DNA of 64,000 bases. It comes from Chitinivorax tropicus (GTDB lineage Bacteria > Pseudomonadota > Gammaproteobacteria > Burkholderiales > SCOH01). Made by a program: the position numbers and the translations under genes. Shown one piece after another: positions 45,086 to 54,662 of this stretch (its first letter is position 1; the number at the start of each line of letters is the position of its first letter). The notes under the pieces were generated by a model. That model was given only the letters and a program-made list of their open reading frames with translations, ran no database searches and was not told the DNA's origin. The stretch covers positions 186,001 to 250,000 of the forward strand of contig NZ_JACHHY010000004.1 of assembly GCF_014202905.1 (NCBI RefSeq). The letters are read 5' to 3'.

Positions 45086-47341
45086 TCAGCGGCCTTCGTA
45101 CCAATACTTGGTCTGGTTTGCCCAGTCGCTCTTCGCATATTTGGATTTGAGCAATTGGAATGCTTGTTTGGAGACTGTGCCAACCTCCGGCTTTTTGCAG
45201 GCATAGCGTGACATCTTGATCGCCACCGACAGCATCTGAGCCACCATCGGGTCGTCTGGTGATGTCTTGGCATAGGCCATGACGGCTTGCCCGTAATACA
45301 CGGAATCGGGCGGTATCGCCTTCAGTTTGTTTTGCTCGTCAGCCCACAGCTGCTTCTCGTCCGGGCTCAGCCAGAGTGGGGCAGGTTGGTTGGTGGCGCC
45401 CAGCTCGCACCACTTGTGGTTGCTATAGTCGGGGTAGGTGTCCCTTAGCGACATTTCCAGCAAGGGGGCGGGCGAGAGGGTAGCGTCCTGCGGCAGAAGT
45501 GGTGGGGTGACTACTTCATCCTTGGCTGCAAACCGGTATAGCGCCAAGCGTTTCCACTGCTCCGGTGCGGTGGCCTCACTGAATTGTTTCAGCAGGGTGG
45601 GGATGGGGGTTTTGGCCTCCGCCAGCTGCTTCAGTTGCATCTCGGCAGCTTGCTTGGCGATAGGCCAGTTCTCCAGCAACACGGCGCGGCTCCAGATGAT
45701 TTCCCAGATACCACGGCCATTGGTGTTGATCTTTTCATTGGCCAGCACCTGACGTTCTGCCAGCCGGACCATGGCAGGCAGGGGCAGTGCATTGAAGGTG
45801 CTGATGGCGTCAATGTCCCACTGTTGTTCGGCTTGCTGTGTGGGTTGTTGTTTCTCGGTTTCGGGGTCGGTTCGCAATACTACTTGTCTGGCGGACCATT
45901 GCTTGAATTCATCCAGATTGTTGGCGGTCGGTAACAACAGTGACTTGATGATGTTCTGCTCCGAGGCGCTTTGCACCACCGCCGGGTGCTTTTGCAAAGC
46001 CAGCGCGGTTGCCCGGAGTGCTGGCCAGTCTTGTTTCAGATATTGTGAACGGGCCAGTTGCAGGGAGATTGGCAAGTAGGCTGGATGCTTTGGGTCGGCA
46101 TGGATGGCCTGTGCGGCTTCCTGCAGGGGCGTGAATTCGGGCTGCACGGGGTTGCCGAGTGCCATGGCTGCCAGCAACCAATGCGCTTTTCCAGTCTGCT
46201 GCCATTGTGCTCGGGCCTGGGCAGCCGGTGGAGAGGGCTCATTGGCGTTGAAGCGGGTCTTGATGGCGGTGATCCACTGAATCAGGTCGTCTTTGGCCGG
46301 TTTACGCTGGGTGGGAGTGGTCCGGTAATAGACAGATGACAAGGTGGCCAGATCGTTACGGAAATCTGCTGCCGGATCTTGGCTGGAGGGTTTGCCACCA
46401 TTGCTGAGTGAGGCTCCAAGCATGTCCAGGAGGGTTTCCGGTGGCAAGGTCATGGTCTGGCTGTGGCGCAGCAGGCGTCTGGCCATGGAGTGGTAGGCTT
46501 CGCGTTTAGGGTCTTTCAATACCCCTAGCAGCAATTGCTCTATGGTCTGGGACAGCTTTCTCTGATCAGGGGTGAAGCCGGTCTTGCCGTTTTCATTCAG
46601 GTTGACACCTGCCCCCAGCGTACGCACCAATGCCCGTGCCTGCAGATAGGGTGCCATGCCTGACCAGGGGGACTGGCTGTCCTTGGCTATGAACGCAAAA
46701 CGCTGTGCCGCTTGAGTGAATTCACCCTGGTAGAACAAAGCAGCAGCCTGCTGGTAGGCACGGTCGGCCTTCAGCCAGGTGGGGGCGTTGGCGGGTGCAT
46801 CAGCGGGCAGCACATGCTGTTTGTCACAATTTTCGAACACCGTGTTTTGACCCGTCGCCCAATCCTTCAACCATCTGGTTTCCTGTGGGTAGCTTTTCTG
46901 GCGGGCCTCCAGCGTTGCCTTGGCGTTGTTGAATGCGTCCGCGTAGCAGTTCAGGCTTTCCATGTATTGGCCTTCGAACCATTTGGCGGCGTCTGGCACA
47001 TTGGCGTCTCCCAACAGATCCTTGGCGGCCTCGGTCCAATCCTGTGCGGCGCCACCTGCTTCTGCGGTGTAATCACGGTATTGATCGCAGCAGGCATGAT
47101 CCATGTCATGGCCAAGCGTTGTGGGGAGCGGGCGGTTATTCATCACCAGCCAAGCATGCACCAGAAAGGCGATTCTGTATTCCGGGTAGACATTGCCTGG
47201 GTGCGTAATGACCGCCTCGATGGGGCGGTCAGGCATCTGATTGGCGAAAAAGCGGCTGTCCGGCTCCCATCCGCCACTCGCCCATGTCAGCGTGGTGGCA
47301 CCAAGCAGACCGGCGCACATCAGGTGTGCGAGTCGTTTCAC
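45086..47341 (-). CDS. Large exported protein of unknown function
   Basis: 751 residues from GTG at 47341, which follows AAGGAGAATCCACA and overlaps the upstream stop as GTGA. Signal peptide (VKRLAHLMCAGLLGATTLTWA, cleavage near 22). The mature protein is long, helical and TPR-like in its alternation of short Ala/Leu-rich helices (for example ADRAYQQAAALFYQGEFTQAAQRFAF), with scattered Cys pairs such as HACCDQY and NCYADAF. No enzymatic motif. It is co-translated after the DUF3142 gene, so the two probably form one periplasmic system. Confidence 0.8.
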   Translation of the reverse strand: MKRLAHLMCAGLLGATTLTWASGGWEPDSRFFANQMPDRPIEAVITHPGNVYPEYRIAFLVHAWLVMNNRPLPTTLGHDMDHACCDQYRDYTAEAGGAAQDWTEAAKDLLGDANVPDAAKWFEGQYMESLNCYADAFNNAKATLEARQKSYPQETRWLKDWATGQNTVFENCDKQHVLPADAPANAPTWLKADRAYQQAAALFYQGEFTQAAQRFAFIAKDSQSPWSGMAPYLQARALVRTLGAGVNLNENGKTGFTPDQRKLSQTIEQLLLGVLKDPKREAYHSMARRLLRHSQTMTLPPETLLDMLGASLSNGGKPSSQDPAADFRNDLATLSSVYYRTTPTQRKPAKDDLIQWITAIKTRFNANEPSPPAAQARAQWQQTGKAHWLLAAMALGNPVQPEFTPLQEAAQAIHADPKHPAYLPISLQLARSQYLKQDWPALRATALALQKHPAVVQSASEQNIIKSLLLPTANNLDEFKQWSARQVVLRTDPETEKQQPTQQAEQQWDIDAISTFNALPLPAMVRLAERQVLANEKINTNGRGIWEIIWSRAVLLENWPIAKQAAEMQLKQLAEAKTPIPTLLKQFSEATAPEQWKRLALYRFAAKDEVVTPPLLPQDATLSPAPLLEMSLRDTYPDYSNHKWCELGATNQPAPLWLSPDEKQLWADEQNKLKAIPPDSVYYGQAVMAYAKTSPDDPMVAQMLSVAIKMSRYACKKPEVGTVSKQAFQLLKSKYAKSDWANQTKYWYEGR

Positions 47342-48078
47342 TGTGGATTCTCCTTGTCGAATCGAGTTGTTGCTTGCCAATCGCCTTGATGGAACCAGTA
47401 AAGACGATGAGCGGTATCGGGTGGGGGCACCGGCTGCCCGACCAGCAGGCCGACGGCTTGATTGCAGGCCTCGACGGGTAAGCGCCGGTAGCGCTTCAGA
47501 TGCTCGCGGATGGCTGGGCCATCACGATGCATCCGGAACAGCATCGGCACCACTTCATCCACCAGTTTGGCATCCAACCAGGTATCTTGCATGCACCAGG
47601 AAGCGAGCGCCGTCACCGACAGGCGGGTATGCCGCCGCATGGGCTGTAGCCTGGACAGCAATTGCAGATAGAAGGCGCGCTGGCTGTGACGGGCTTCAAA
47701 ATCCAGCTGGACCCAGCCAGCGCCGTGGGCGGCAGCGGCCTGTACCGTTGCGACCAAGGTCTGCAGTTGCTGGTCGTTCAGCGTGGGGGGCTGGAGGTTG
47801 TCAATGTCCACATGCACCACCGGCATCTTGTAGATAGCAGCTGGCATGTGGATTGGCTGACGCCGCCTGGTGACTTGTGCTGTATCGCCTTTCAGCAAGA
47901 CCTGAGTGCGTAGATAAGCCACCCCGGCCCGCTGGGGGGGCAGCCAGCGCAGATCAGTGGGGCGCTCCCATACCCACAGCATATCGGCTGGGCGATCATC
48001 AGGGGCTTGCACGGCGACAGATGCGAGCAACGCACCTGGCAGCCAATGGAAAACAAACCAGCAGACGCGATGGATCAT
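47338..48078 (-). CDS. DUF3142 family protein
   Basis: 246 residues from ATG at 48078; the upstream frame to 48189 lacks family similarity. An N-terminal hydrophobic stretch (WFVFHWLPGALLASVAV) is a likely signal. DUF3142 features: LWVWERPTDLRWLPP, VVHVDIDNLQPP, GAGWVQLDFEARHSQ, and LSVTALASWC. The alternating strand-helix plan with QLDFEA resembles the TIM-barrel of glycoside-hydrolase-like proteins, but no activity is known for the family. Its stop overlaps the GTG of the next gene. Confidence 0.85.
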   Translation of the reverse strand: MIHRVCWFVFHWLPGALLASVAVQAPDDRPADMLWVWERPTDLRWLPPQRAGVAYLRTQVLLKGDTAQVTRRRQPIHMPAAIYKMPVVHVDIDNLQPPTLNDQQLQTLVATVQAAAAHGAGWVQLDFEARHSQRAFYLQLLSRLQPMRRHTRLSVTALASWCMQDTWLDAKLVDEVVPMLFRMHRDGPAIREHLKRYRRLPVEACNQAVGLLVGQPVPPPDTAHRLYWFHQGDWQATTRFDKENPQ

Positions 48079-48398
48079 GCCTGTAACGTGCAGATCGGCG
48101 CCTGGTCTGGCATAGGGATGGCACCGGGATGGATGATCAGGTGAAAAACCAAGCCGAACCCATGCCAGACGCACTGCGTGATGCGCCATGAAGTCAGGCG
48201 AGGATCAGCTGGCAACGACCTCGGGTGATTGAACGACTGCATCTGCTGGATTGAGTCAGGTTTGATTGTCAACATTATGGCTGAATAAATCATATTTGTC
48301 TGTCATGCCGCATCTGTATTGGCTTTCAAGTCCAATCTGCACTATTCTTCGCCAGTTTTTCCATATCTACATATTGCTAATTGTGATTGGGTCATTGT

Positions 48399-48420
48399 CA
48401 TGTTTGCATGTTTACATGTC
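48399..48420 (+). promoter_or_regulatory. Tandem CATG repeat upstream of fusion gene
   Basis: CATGTTTG, CATGTTTA, CATGTC: three CATG at an exact 8-base period, 36-57 bases before the start of the gene at 48456. Could be a regulator-binding site. The gap to the left is AT-rich and is probably the promoter region. Confidence 0.4.
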
Positions 48421-48455
48421 AGGGCTTGTTCAACCGCTTTGGAGAGTGACTTAAG

Positions 48456-51400
48456 ATGACGCGTCCGCCGTATCTCTACCCACCTGGTTCAGTCAACATG
48501 CGTTCCCCGCTGGCGCTGCAGCAGGCTGACATGTATGGATTTTTTGTCAAAGGCGAGCTGCACAAAATGCAGCGTATGATTGATCAGACCTTGAATAGCG
48601 TGGCGAATGGGAAGATGACATTCAAGGTGCTGTCGCCATATACCATGCTGACTTTCACCAAGGTATCGCATGCACATTCGGATTTCCCGACTGATCGGGC
48701 AAAGGGGTGGATTACTGAAGCGGATATTGTCACCTGGGTGATGGTTGGGCAGATGGATGCACAAAATGGCAAGATCGAGAAGCTATATTGGCATCCCTGT
48801 CATATCTGGGTAGACGATTGCATGGCCCTGATCAATGGCCGGGAGCTGTATGGCTACCCCAAGTACCAGTGTCGATATGAGATGCCCTCACCCAATGGCG
48901 ATGCCCGACGTTTTTCCATCTCGACCAAAGCGTTCAAAGTATTTGCACCGGGCACGGAGATCGCTTGGCATCCGCTGCTGGAGGTCAATGCGGTGGGTGA
49001 GCCTGGAACACATCGACCGATCCGCGATTTGCTTGATTTGATTGAGCAAGCTGGCGATTTGCTGGATGCCATGCCCGATTTCCTGGATCTGGATCGGGAG
49101 GGGTGGTCGGATATCGCGTCGTTGCTGATGCAGCCGCGAGTGGATCAGCTGTTTCTCAAACAGTTTCCTGATTCGTCAGGCCTGCGGGCAGTCTATCAGG
49201 CTGTGGTGGCAGCACCCGCTGAGGTCAATACCGTTCATGGCGGTCGCCTGCTGGGGCATCAATACCAGTGTATTTTGCATGTGATGGACAGTTTCCCGCT
49301 CAATGAGACACTGGGGTTGAAACTGGGTGAGCAGCCTGCCCTGCTGCCGTTCGAGATCAATTTTGATTTCACGGTGACGGAGGGAGAGGAGCTGGTGGAC
49401 AATTCTTGCATCGAGCCAGAGAAGATCGCCATCCTGGGCGGTGGTGTGGGCTCGATGACGACAGCGTTTTTCCTGACCGAGCAACCTGGCTGGCAGAATC
49501 ATTACGATATCACGGTCTATCAGATGGGCTGGCGGCTGGGCGGCAAGGGGGCGAGTGGCCGTAATGCTGCATTGGGCCAACGTATTGAAGAACATGGTCT
49601 GCACATCTGGTTCGGTTTCTATGAAAACGCCTTTGGCATGATCCGCGCGGCCTATGATGCTCTGGATCGCCCTTATGGTGCCCCACTGCGAACCTGGGAG
49701 GATGCATTCAAGCCCCACAACTACATTGTGCTGCAGGAGTGGGTGCGCAATGAATGGAAATCCTGGCAGCTGGATTTTCCGACCCTGCCAGGTATACCGG
49801 GTGATGGCGATGAGCAACTGACCATATGGCAGGTCGCTGTCTCCATGTTCGGCTGGATCAAGAAATGGCTGGGTCAATGGCGCGAGCGTCATCATACGCT
49901 GGCGCGTACCTTGCGCCAGGCGCCAGTCGAAGTGAAACCGGGTAATTGGCTCAAGCGATTGGCTGCGGCGGTCAATCGTGAGGTGCATGAGCTGTTGGAG
50001 GACTTCGGGGTGTTCCACGATGCTCTGCATGATTTCATTGCCAGCCTGCCTGATCTGATCGATGACCACGACGACGACCAATATGACATCCTCCGCCATG
50101 CGCTTGGCACCATCCGCACATGGCTGGAGGAAGCCATCGATGATGTGCTGGAGCATGACGACGAGCTGCGACGCCTGTATATCAGCCTGGACCTGAGTGT
50201 CGCCGTGCTCAGTGGCATGCTGGAGGACGGCGTATTCCGTCGTGGCTTTGATGTCATCAATGACCTGGATTTCCGGGCCTGGCTGCTGAAGCATGGTGCC
50301 AACGCGGCATATAGCATTGATTCCGCGCCGGTGCGGGGTTTCTATGATCTGGTCTTCGCGTATGAGGACGGGGATTTCGAGCGGCCCAATGTCGAGGCCG
50401 GCACTATGCTGCGCGCCATGTTGCGCATCGCCTTCCTTTACAAGGGCGGCATCATGTGGAAGATGCAGGCTGGCATGGGGGATGTGATTTTTACGCCCAT
50501 GTATGAGGTGCTGAAAAAGCGTGGCGTCAAATTCAAGTTCTTCCATAAGGTCGAAGAGTTGGTGCCCGTGGCAGGTGAAGTCGGTGAAATCCGCCTGACC
50601 CGGCAGGTGGATCTGGTGCGAGGTGAAGACCAATATGACCCGTTTGTCTGGGTCAAAGGGCTGGCGTGCTGGCCCAGTACGCCAAACTACGATCAGATCA
50701 TGCCTGAGCAGGCTGATTTGCTGCGGACACATCAGGTGAATCTGGAGTCGTTCTGGACTGACTGGCCTGCCGTCTACCAAGCTCAGTTCGGCAAGCCGCT
50801 GCCTGAGATCACGCTCAAGCGAGGGGTCGATTTCGACAAGGTGGTGTTCGGTATATCGATCGGCGCATTGCCTCATCTCTGCCCGCAGCTTCTGGCGCAG
50901 AGCCCGGCTTTGCAACAGACTGCCACCCGCGTCAAGACCGTGGTGACACAGGCATATCAGCTATGGTTGAATCAACCCTTGTCTGCCTTGGGGTGGAAGG
51001 ATGCGCCAAGTGGCCAGCAGCCAGTGTTGAGTGGGTTTGTCGAGCCCTATGATACCTGGGCATCCATGGATCAATTGCTGGTGCGGGAGGATTGGCCAGC
51101 TGGGCCAGATGCACCCCGTAATGTCGCCTATTTCTGTAGCGCCATGCCGGTAAGCCAATTTCCGCCACGGACGGATCACGACTTTCCGGTGCGGATGGCA
51201 GAGCGGGCCAAGCAAGGGGCCTTGAGCCAGGTGCGCACCCAGCTGCATTGGCTGTGGCCATATAGCCAGATAGAGGGGCAGTTCAATTGGCAATGGCTGA
51301 CCGACCCGCAACAAGGGCAGGGCGAGGCCCGCTTTGACCGCCAGTACTGGCGGGCCAATGTCGATCCAAGTGAGCACTATGTGCTGTCGGTGGTCGGAAG

Positions 51401-51578
51401 CTCGCAATATCGGCTGGCAACCGATGGCGCCGAGTTTGGCAACCTGCTGCTGACCGGTGATTGGATTCGCACGGGCCTCAATGCAGGTTGTGTCGAGGCC
51501 GCAGTGATGGCGGGCATGCAGACCGCCCGCGCCATCAGCGGCTTCCCGCGTGAGATCAAAGGCGAGCAGGATTTCTGA
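48456..51578 (+). CDS. Acetoacetate-decarboxylase-like/FAD-dependent oxidoreductase fusion
   Basis: 1040 residues in two parts. Residues about 20-310 form an acetoacetate decarboxylase-like domain with NGRELYGYPK (Lys136 matches, by memory-based alignment, the Schiff-base Lys115 of Clostridium ADC; the neighbouring Lys116 is Tyr here). From about 322 a FAD/NAD(P)-binding domain of the amine oxidase/phytoene desaturase type begins with the dinucleotide motif ILGGGVGSMTT, then GWRLGGKGASGRN, and ends near 1015 with LLTGDWIRTGLNAGCVEAAVMAG. No signal peptide. It is soluble and cytoplasmic. Substrate unknown. Ribosome site GGAGAGTGACTTAAG. Confidence 0.88.
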   Translation: MTRPPYLYPPGSVNMRSPLALQQADMYGFFVKGELHKMQRMIDQTLNSVANGKMTFKVLSPYTMLTFTKVSHAHSDFPTDRAKGWITEADIVTWVMVGQMDAQNGKIEKLYWHPCHIWVDDCMALINGRELYGYPKYQCRYEMPSPNGDARRFSISTKAFKVFAPGTEIAWHPLLEVNAVGEPGTHRPIRDLLDLIEQAGDLLDAMPDFLDLDREGWSDIASLLMQPRVDQLFLKQFPDSSGLRAVYQAVVAAPAEVNTVHGGRLLGHQYQCILHVMDSFPLNETLGLKLGEQPALLPFEINFDFTVTEGEELVDNSCIEPEKIAILGGGVGSMTTAFFLTEQPGWQNHYDITVYQMGWRLGGKGASGRNAALGQRIEEHGLHIWFGFYENAFGMIRAAYDALDRPYGAPLRTWEDAFKPHNYIVLQEWVRNEWKSWQLDFPTLPGIPGDGDEQLTIWQVAVSMFGWIKKWLGQWRERHHTLARTLRQAPVEVKPGNWLKRLAAAVNREVHELLEDFGVFHDALHDFIASLPDLIDDHDDDQYDILRHALGTIRTWLEEAIDDVLEHDDELRRLYISLDLSVAVLSGMLEDGVFRRGFDVINDLDFRAWLLKHGANAAYSIDSAPVRGFYDLVFAYEDGDFERPNVEAGTMLRAMLRIAFLYKGGIMWKMQAGMGDVIFTPMYEVLKKRGVKFKFFHKVEELVPVAGEVGEIRLTRQVDLVRGEDQYDPFVWVKGLACWPSTPNYDQIMPEQADLLRTHQVNLESFWTDWPAVYQAQFGKPLPEITLKRGVDFDKVVFGISIGALPHLCPQLLAQSPALQQTATRVKTVVTQAYQLWLNQPLSALGWKDAPSGQQPVLSGFVEPYDTWASMDQLLVREDWPAGPDAPRNVAYFCSAMPVSQFPPRTDHDFPVRMAERAKQGALSQVRTQLHWLWPYSQIEGQFNWQWLTDPQQGQGEARFDRQYWRANVDPSEHYVLSVVGSSQYRLATDGAEFGNLLLTGDWIRTGLNAGCVEAAVMAGMQTARAISGFPREIKGEQDF

Positions 51579-51595
51579 TCATCTGATGTGATGCT

Positions 51596-51616
51596 GTCGG
51601 GGCTGCCTGCCCCGAC
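51596..51616. repeat. Hairpin between convergent genes
   Basis: GTCGGGGC, five-base loop, GCCCCGAC: perfect 8-bp stem in the 60-base gap between the convergent fusion gene and the diguanylate cyclase gene. No T-run on either strand, so only a possible terminator. Confidence 0.5.
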
Positions 51617-51638
51617 GGTGACTATTGCTGAGAAACGG

Positions 51639-53318
51639 TTATATCACGTCGGCTACGGCAATGTCCTCGCGCCGACGCTTCTTGGATGTCTTGTGCAGAT
51701 ACATGCGGGTATCGGCACAATCAAACAAGGCATCAGGGGTGGCGCACTCATGCGAGTAGGCCAGGCCGTAGCTGATGCCTGCTTCATTGAAACCATACTC
51801 GATCAAGCGTTGTTCCAGTGTGGCCAGCCCTTCGCGCAGCGAAGGCTCATGAGGGGCGCGGGAGAAGATGGCGAACTCATCACCACCCAGGCGGAAGCTG
51901 GCATCATAGTGCTGATCCAGCTTCTGCAGGCCTTTTGCAAACTGCTTCAGCAGTTCATCGCCTGTATTGTGCCCATATTGGTCATTGATCCGCTTCAAGC
52001 CATCCAGGTCGATCAGGATCAGGATCTGCTGATTGTGATCCTCCATGTTGGCCAGGAACCGGAATCGTTGCCCAACCATCTGATTGAATGCATATCGGTT
52101 GCGCAGCCCGGTCAAGGAGTCGGTATGCGCCAGCTCCAGCGTATCATTCAGCTGTCGTAGATAATGATCTTTCTGCTCGGAAAGCAGAGTGATCTTATCG
52201 GCCAACGCAAATGCCAACAACAATGCGTCCAACGTGCCGCCTACCAGTGCCCACATCTGAGTCTGGTCGATCAGCTCCGGTAGGCCGATATTGGATGGCA
52301 GAATCAACAAGCCAGGGATCACCAGTGCAACAAAGGCCAGGATGAAATAGCGAGCGGGCCGGAAACGCTGCCGCCAGGCCGTGATGCCTGAGATCAAGGC
52401 CAGCACCAACCACACAGTGATGGCTATGGTTGCCAGGGCATGGGCGTAACTAGGGGCGATGAAACAGCTGGGCAGGAACAATAGCGGTAGCCCATAGTTG
52501 ATGCGGTTCCAGTTTGCCAAGGCTGGTTGATTGATCTTGAGCTTCAGGAAGTCCACATAGAACAACGTGTTCAAGATCGGCATCAGAAAGAATGGCACAT
52601 AGTGCCAGCGCAGATCGCGGAAATCGAACAGCGTGGTTGGGATGTGGAACACCAATGCCCAGGCGGTGGCGTAGGTGAGCAGATACAGCGAGTAGAAAAG
52701 ACGGCTGCGATCCCGGTCTTGAGTCCAGATGAACAGATTGAACAGGCACAGCGCCAACAATGCCCCCATGCAGCCAATGACGACGAGATTCTCGACCATG
52801 GCGCGTTGGCTGTATTTTGCAGCCGGCAGCAGCTCGAAGTGAGGGTGGGCGCGGAAATAAGGGCTGTCGAAGTGGATCAGGATGCGATAGGTCAATCCAG
52901 GCGCCAGATGTACCCTTTTGCCGTAATGTAATGGGAAGTCGAGCTGGTGCTGGTAGCCACTCTGGAAGGCTTGTACGCTACCATCCGATCCGTAGACGCG
53001 GACTTCCATACGATCGATCAGGGTATTGTCGATGGTGATGGCCCAGTCCCGGTTATTGCTGTTATGGCGGATTTCGTTGTACAGCCAATATTGACCGCCA
53101 TAGAGATTGACTGCAGGGATTGGCTTTTGCTTATTGAGCCATGTGCGGATGTCTTGTGGCGCAGGAAAGTCCGTGCTTTTTGCAATCATCAACGTACCAC
53201 TGCGTTCCAGCGGGAATGGGTGCGTGGTAGACAGCGCCAACGCCTCCTCGGCACTGGCCGACGTGGGCAGGCAGGATAGCAAGGTGCCTAGCATCAAGAT
53301 GAACAACACACGAACCAT
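51639..53318 (-). CDS. 7TMR-DISM diguanylate cyclase
   Basis: 559 residues. A signal peptide ends ASA near residue 23; then a periplasmic 7TMR-DISMED2 domain (about 30-165); then seven membrane segments (about 175-375); then a short coiled coil with SEQKDHYLRQLNDTLELAHTD; then a GGDEF domain (about 395-550) with the active RLGGDEF. The RxxD inhibitory-site arginine appears to be Gln (QHYD), so product inhibition may be weak. It makes c-di-GMP in response to a periplasmic signal. Confidence 0.92.
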   Translation of the reverse strand: MVRVLFILMLGTLLSCLPTSASAEEALALSTTHPFPLERSGTLMIAKSTDFPAPQDIRTWLNKQKPIPAVNLYGGQYWLYNEIRHNSNNRDWAITIDNTLIDRMEVRVYGSDGSVQAFQSGYQHQLDFPLHYGKRVHLAPGLTYRILIHFDSPYFRAHPHFELLPAAKYSQRAMVENLVVIGCMGALLALCLFNLFIWTQDRDRSRLFYSLYLLTYATAWALVFHIPTTLFDFRDLRWHYVPFFLMPILNTLFYVDFLKLKINQPALANWNRINYGLPLLFLPSCFIAPSYAHALATIAITVWLVLALISGITAWRQRFRPARYFILAFVALVIPGLLILPSNIGLPELIDQTQMWALVGGTLDALLLAFALADKITLLSEQKDHYLRQLNDTLELAHTDSLTGLRNRYAFNQMVGQRFRFLANMEDHNQQILILIDLDGLKRINDQYGHNTGDELLKQFAKGLQKLDQHYDASFRLGGDEFAIFSRAPHEPSLREGLATLEQRLIEYGFNEAGISYGLAYSHECATPDALFDCADTRMYLHKTSKKRRREDIAVADVI

Positions 53319-53615
53319 GGTCTGCTTTGTTTTCGATTGTCAGTGAGTGCCCCAAAAAACCACTCGGCACTGCAGGCTACCAGCATTGTTCAGTGCATCA
53401 GCCGGCTGACGAGGTGTCGCTTCACCATGGGTCAGGCAACCGAACAATGCCAATAGACAACACCGCTACCGAGCAGCATGAGAACTTGAGAATATGTGAT
53501 TGTACGGAAGATTTGGATGGGGTGGGAGATATCTGATTTGTATTACTTATTTCGCATATTGGTGGCATCGCGTTTGCGATGGGTGCGTCAGAAATGACTT
53601 GTGCTGCCCTGGATC
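53319..53615. other. Gap upstream of diguanylate cyclase
   Basis: About 300 bases with no gene, between the diguanylate cyclase start and the BI-1 terminator. It should hold the promoter for the diguanylate cyclase; nothing else recognised. Confidence 0.45.
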
Positions 53616-53645
53616 AAAAGAAAAAGGCGGCCAGAGGCCGCCTTT
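53616..53645 (-). terminator. Intrinsic terminator of BI-1 gene
   Basis: AAAGGCGGCC, three-base loop, GGCCGCCTTT (53623-53645, perfect 10-bp stem), with further T bases on the minus strand. It lies 22 bases after the stop of the gene at 53668. Confidence 0.88.
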
Positions 53646-53667
53646 GTGTCAGAGCATCGTGACCGGA

Positions 53668-54363
53668 TCAATCACGCTCGCCAGAGAAGGCCATCAGCAG
53701 GCTCAGCAAATTGACGAACACGTTGTAGATGTCCAGATAGATCTGCAGCGTTGCAATGACATAATTGGTTTCGCCGCCATTCACGATCTGGCTGATGTCA
53801 TACAGGATGTAAGCCGAGAACAGCAACACACCAATCGCGGAGATGGTCAACGCCAGGGCAGGGATGGCGAAGAACAGGTTGGCGATTGAAGCGACCAGCA
53901 ACAAGATCACGCCCACGAACAGGAACTTGCCCATGAAGCTGAAGTCCTTCTTGGTGACCGTAGCCAAGGTGGCCAGCGAGGCAAAAATGATACCTGTTCC
54001 GCCAGCTGCCATCGCGATCAACGTACCGCCATTGGAAAAGCGCAGAGCAGCCGCCAATGAGACGGACAACATCAGGCCCATGAAGAAGGTGAACCCGAGC
54101 AGCAAGGCAACGCCAAGGCCACTGTCACGGTTCTTGCCGATGGCCCACATCATGCCGAACGCACCAACCAAGAACAGAAGTGGAGCCATGATCGGGCTGC
54201 CTGCAAACAGCTTCCAGAAGCCGCTTTGTACGCCGATCAGCGCACCTGCCACTGTGGGCAGCATCGACAGGCCAAGCAGCATATAGGTGTTACGAAGAAC
54301 GCGATTGCGCTCGACGACGGCGCCGGATGCGCCTGAATAGGCAGTGTGCAGTCTGTTTTCCAT
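53668..54363 (-). CDS. BAX-inhibitor-1/YccA family membrane protein
   Basis: 231 residues with seven hydrophobic segments and the family C-terminal stretch LYDISQIVNGGETNYVIATLQIYLDIYNVFVNLL. Related to E. coli YccA, a modulator of the FtsH protease, and to YbhL; a calcium leak role is reported for BI-1 homologues. Inner membrane. GAGGGAAGATC precedes the ATG. Monocistronic with its own terminator; divergent from marC. Confidence 0.92.
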   Translation of the reverse strand: MENRLHTAYSGASGAVVERNRVLRNTYMLLGLSMLPTVAGALIGVQSGFWKLFAGSPIMAPLLFLVGAFGMMWAIGKNRDSGLGVALLLGFTFFMGLMLSVSLAAALRFSNGGTLIAMAAGGTGIIFASLATLATVTKKDFSFMGKFLFVGVILLLVASIANLFFAIPALALTISAIGVLLFSAYILYDISQIVNGGETNYVIATLQIYLDIYNVFVNLLSLLMAFSGERD

Positions 54364-54591
54364 GACCGATCTTCCCTCGGTGGTTGATGATGAAAGCTAT
54401 GACAAGACCGGTATGCAAAAGTTTCCAGTCCGCATGCCGACTTGTCCATATGGCGCGCAGTTTAGCGGCTTTTCCAACTAGATCGCAACAATTGACAGGT
54501 ATGGATCGCGCAATATATTGGCTTGGTCGAGCCGGTCGGATTTGGCCGCTCTGCTGACATCCTATAAAATATCAGGCCCTGTTGACAGGTT

Positions 54592-54611
54592 TTCATGGCG
54601 TGCGCCATGAA
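54592..54611. repeat. Near-perfect palindrome upstream of marC
   Basis: TTCATGGCG, two bases, CGCCATGAA: 9-bp inverted repeat, about 50 bases before the marC start. A TATAAA-type -10 (about 54564) lies just upstream, so the palindrome would fall at or just after the transcription start, as expected for an operator. Confidence 0.45.
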
Positions 54612-54662
54612 GCTTGAGCAACGGAACTAGCCGATCAACGCCAGAAAGCCGAACGCTGCATC

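Noticed and set aside
49176-50915. Minus-strand open frame of 579 residues within the ADC-FAD gene
   Set aside because: Shadow of the coding strand; the plus-strand protein has clear domains throughout.
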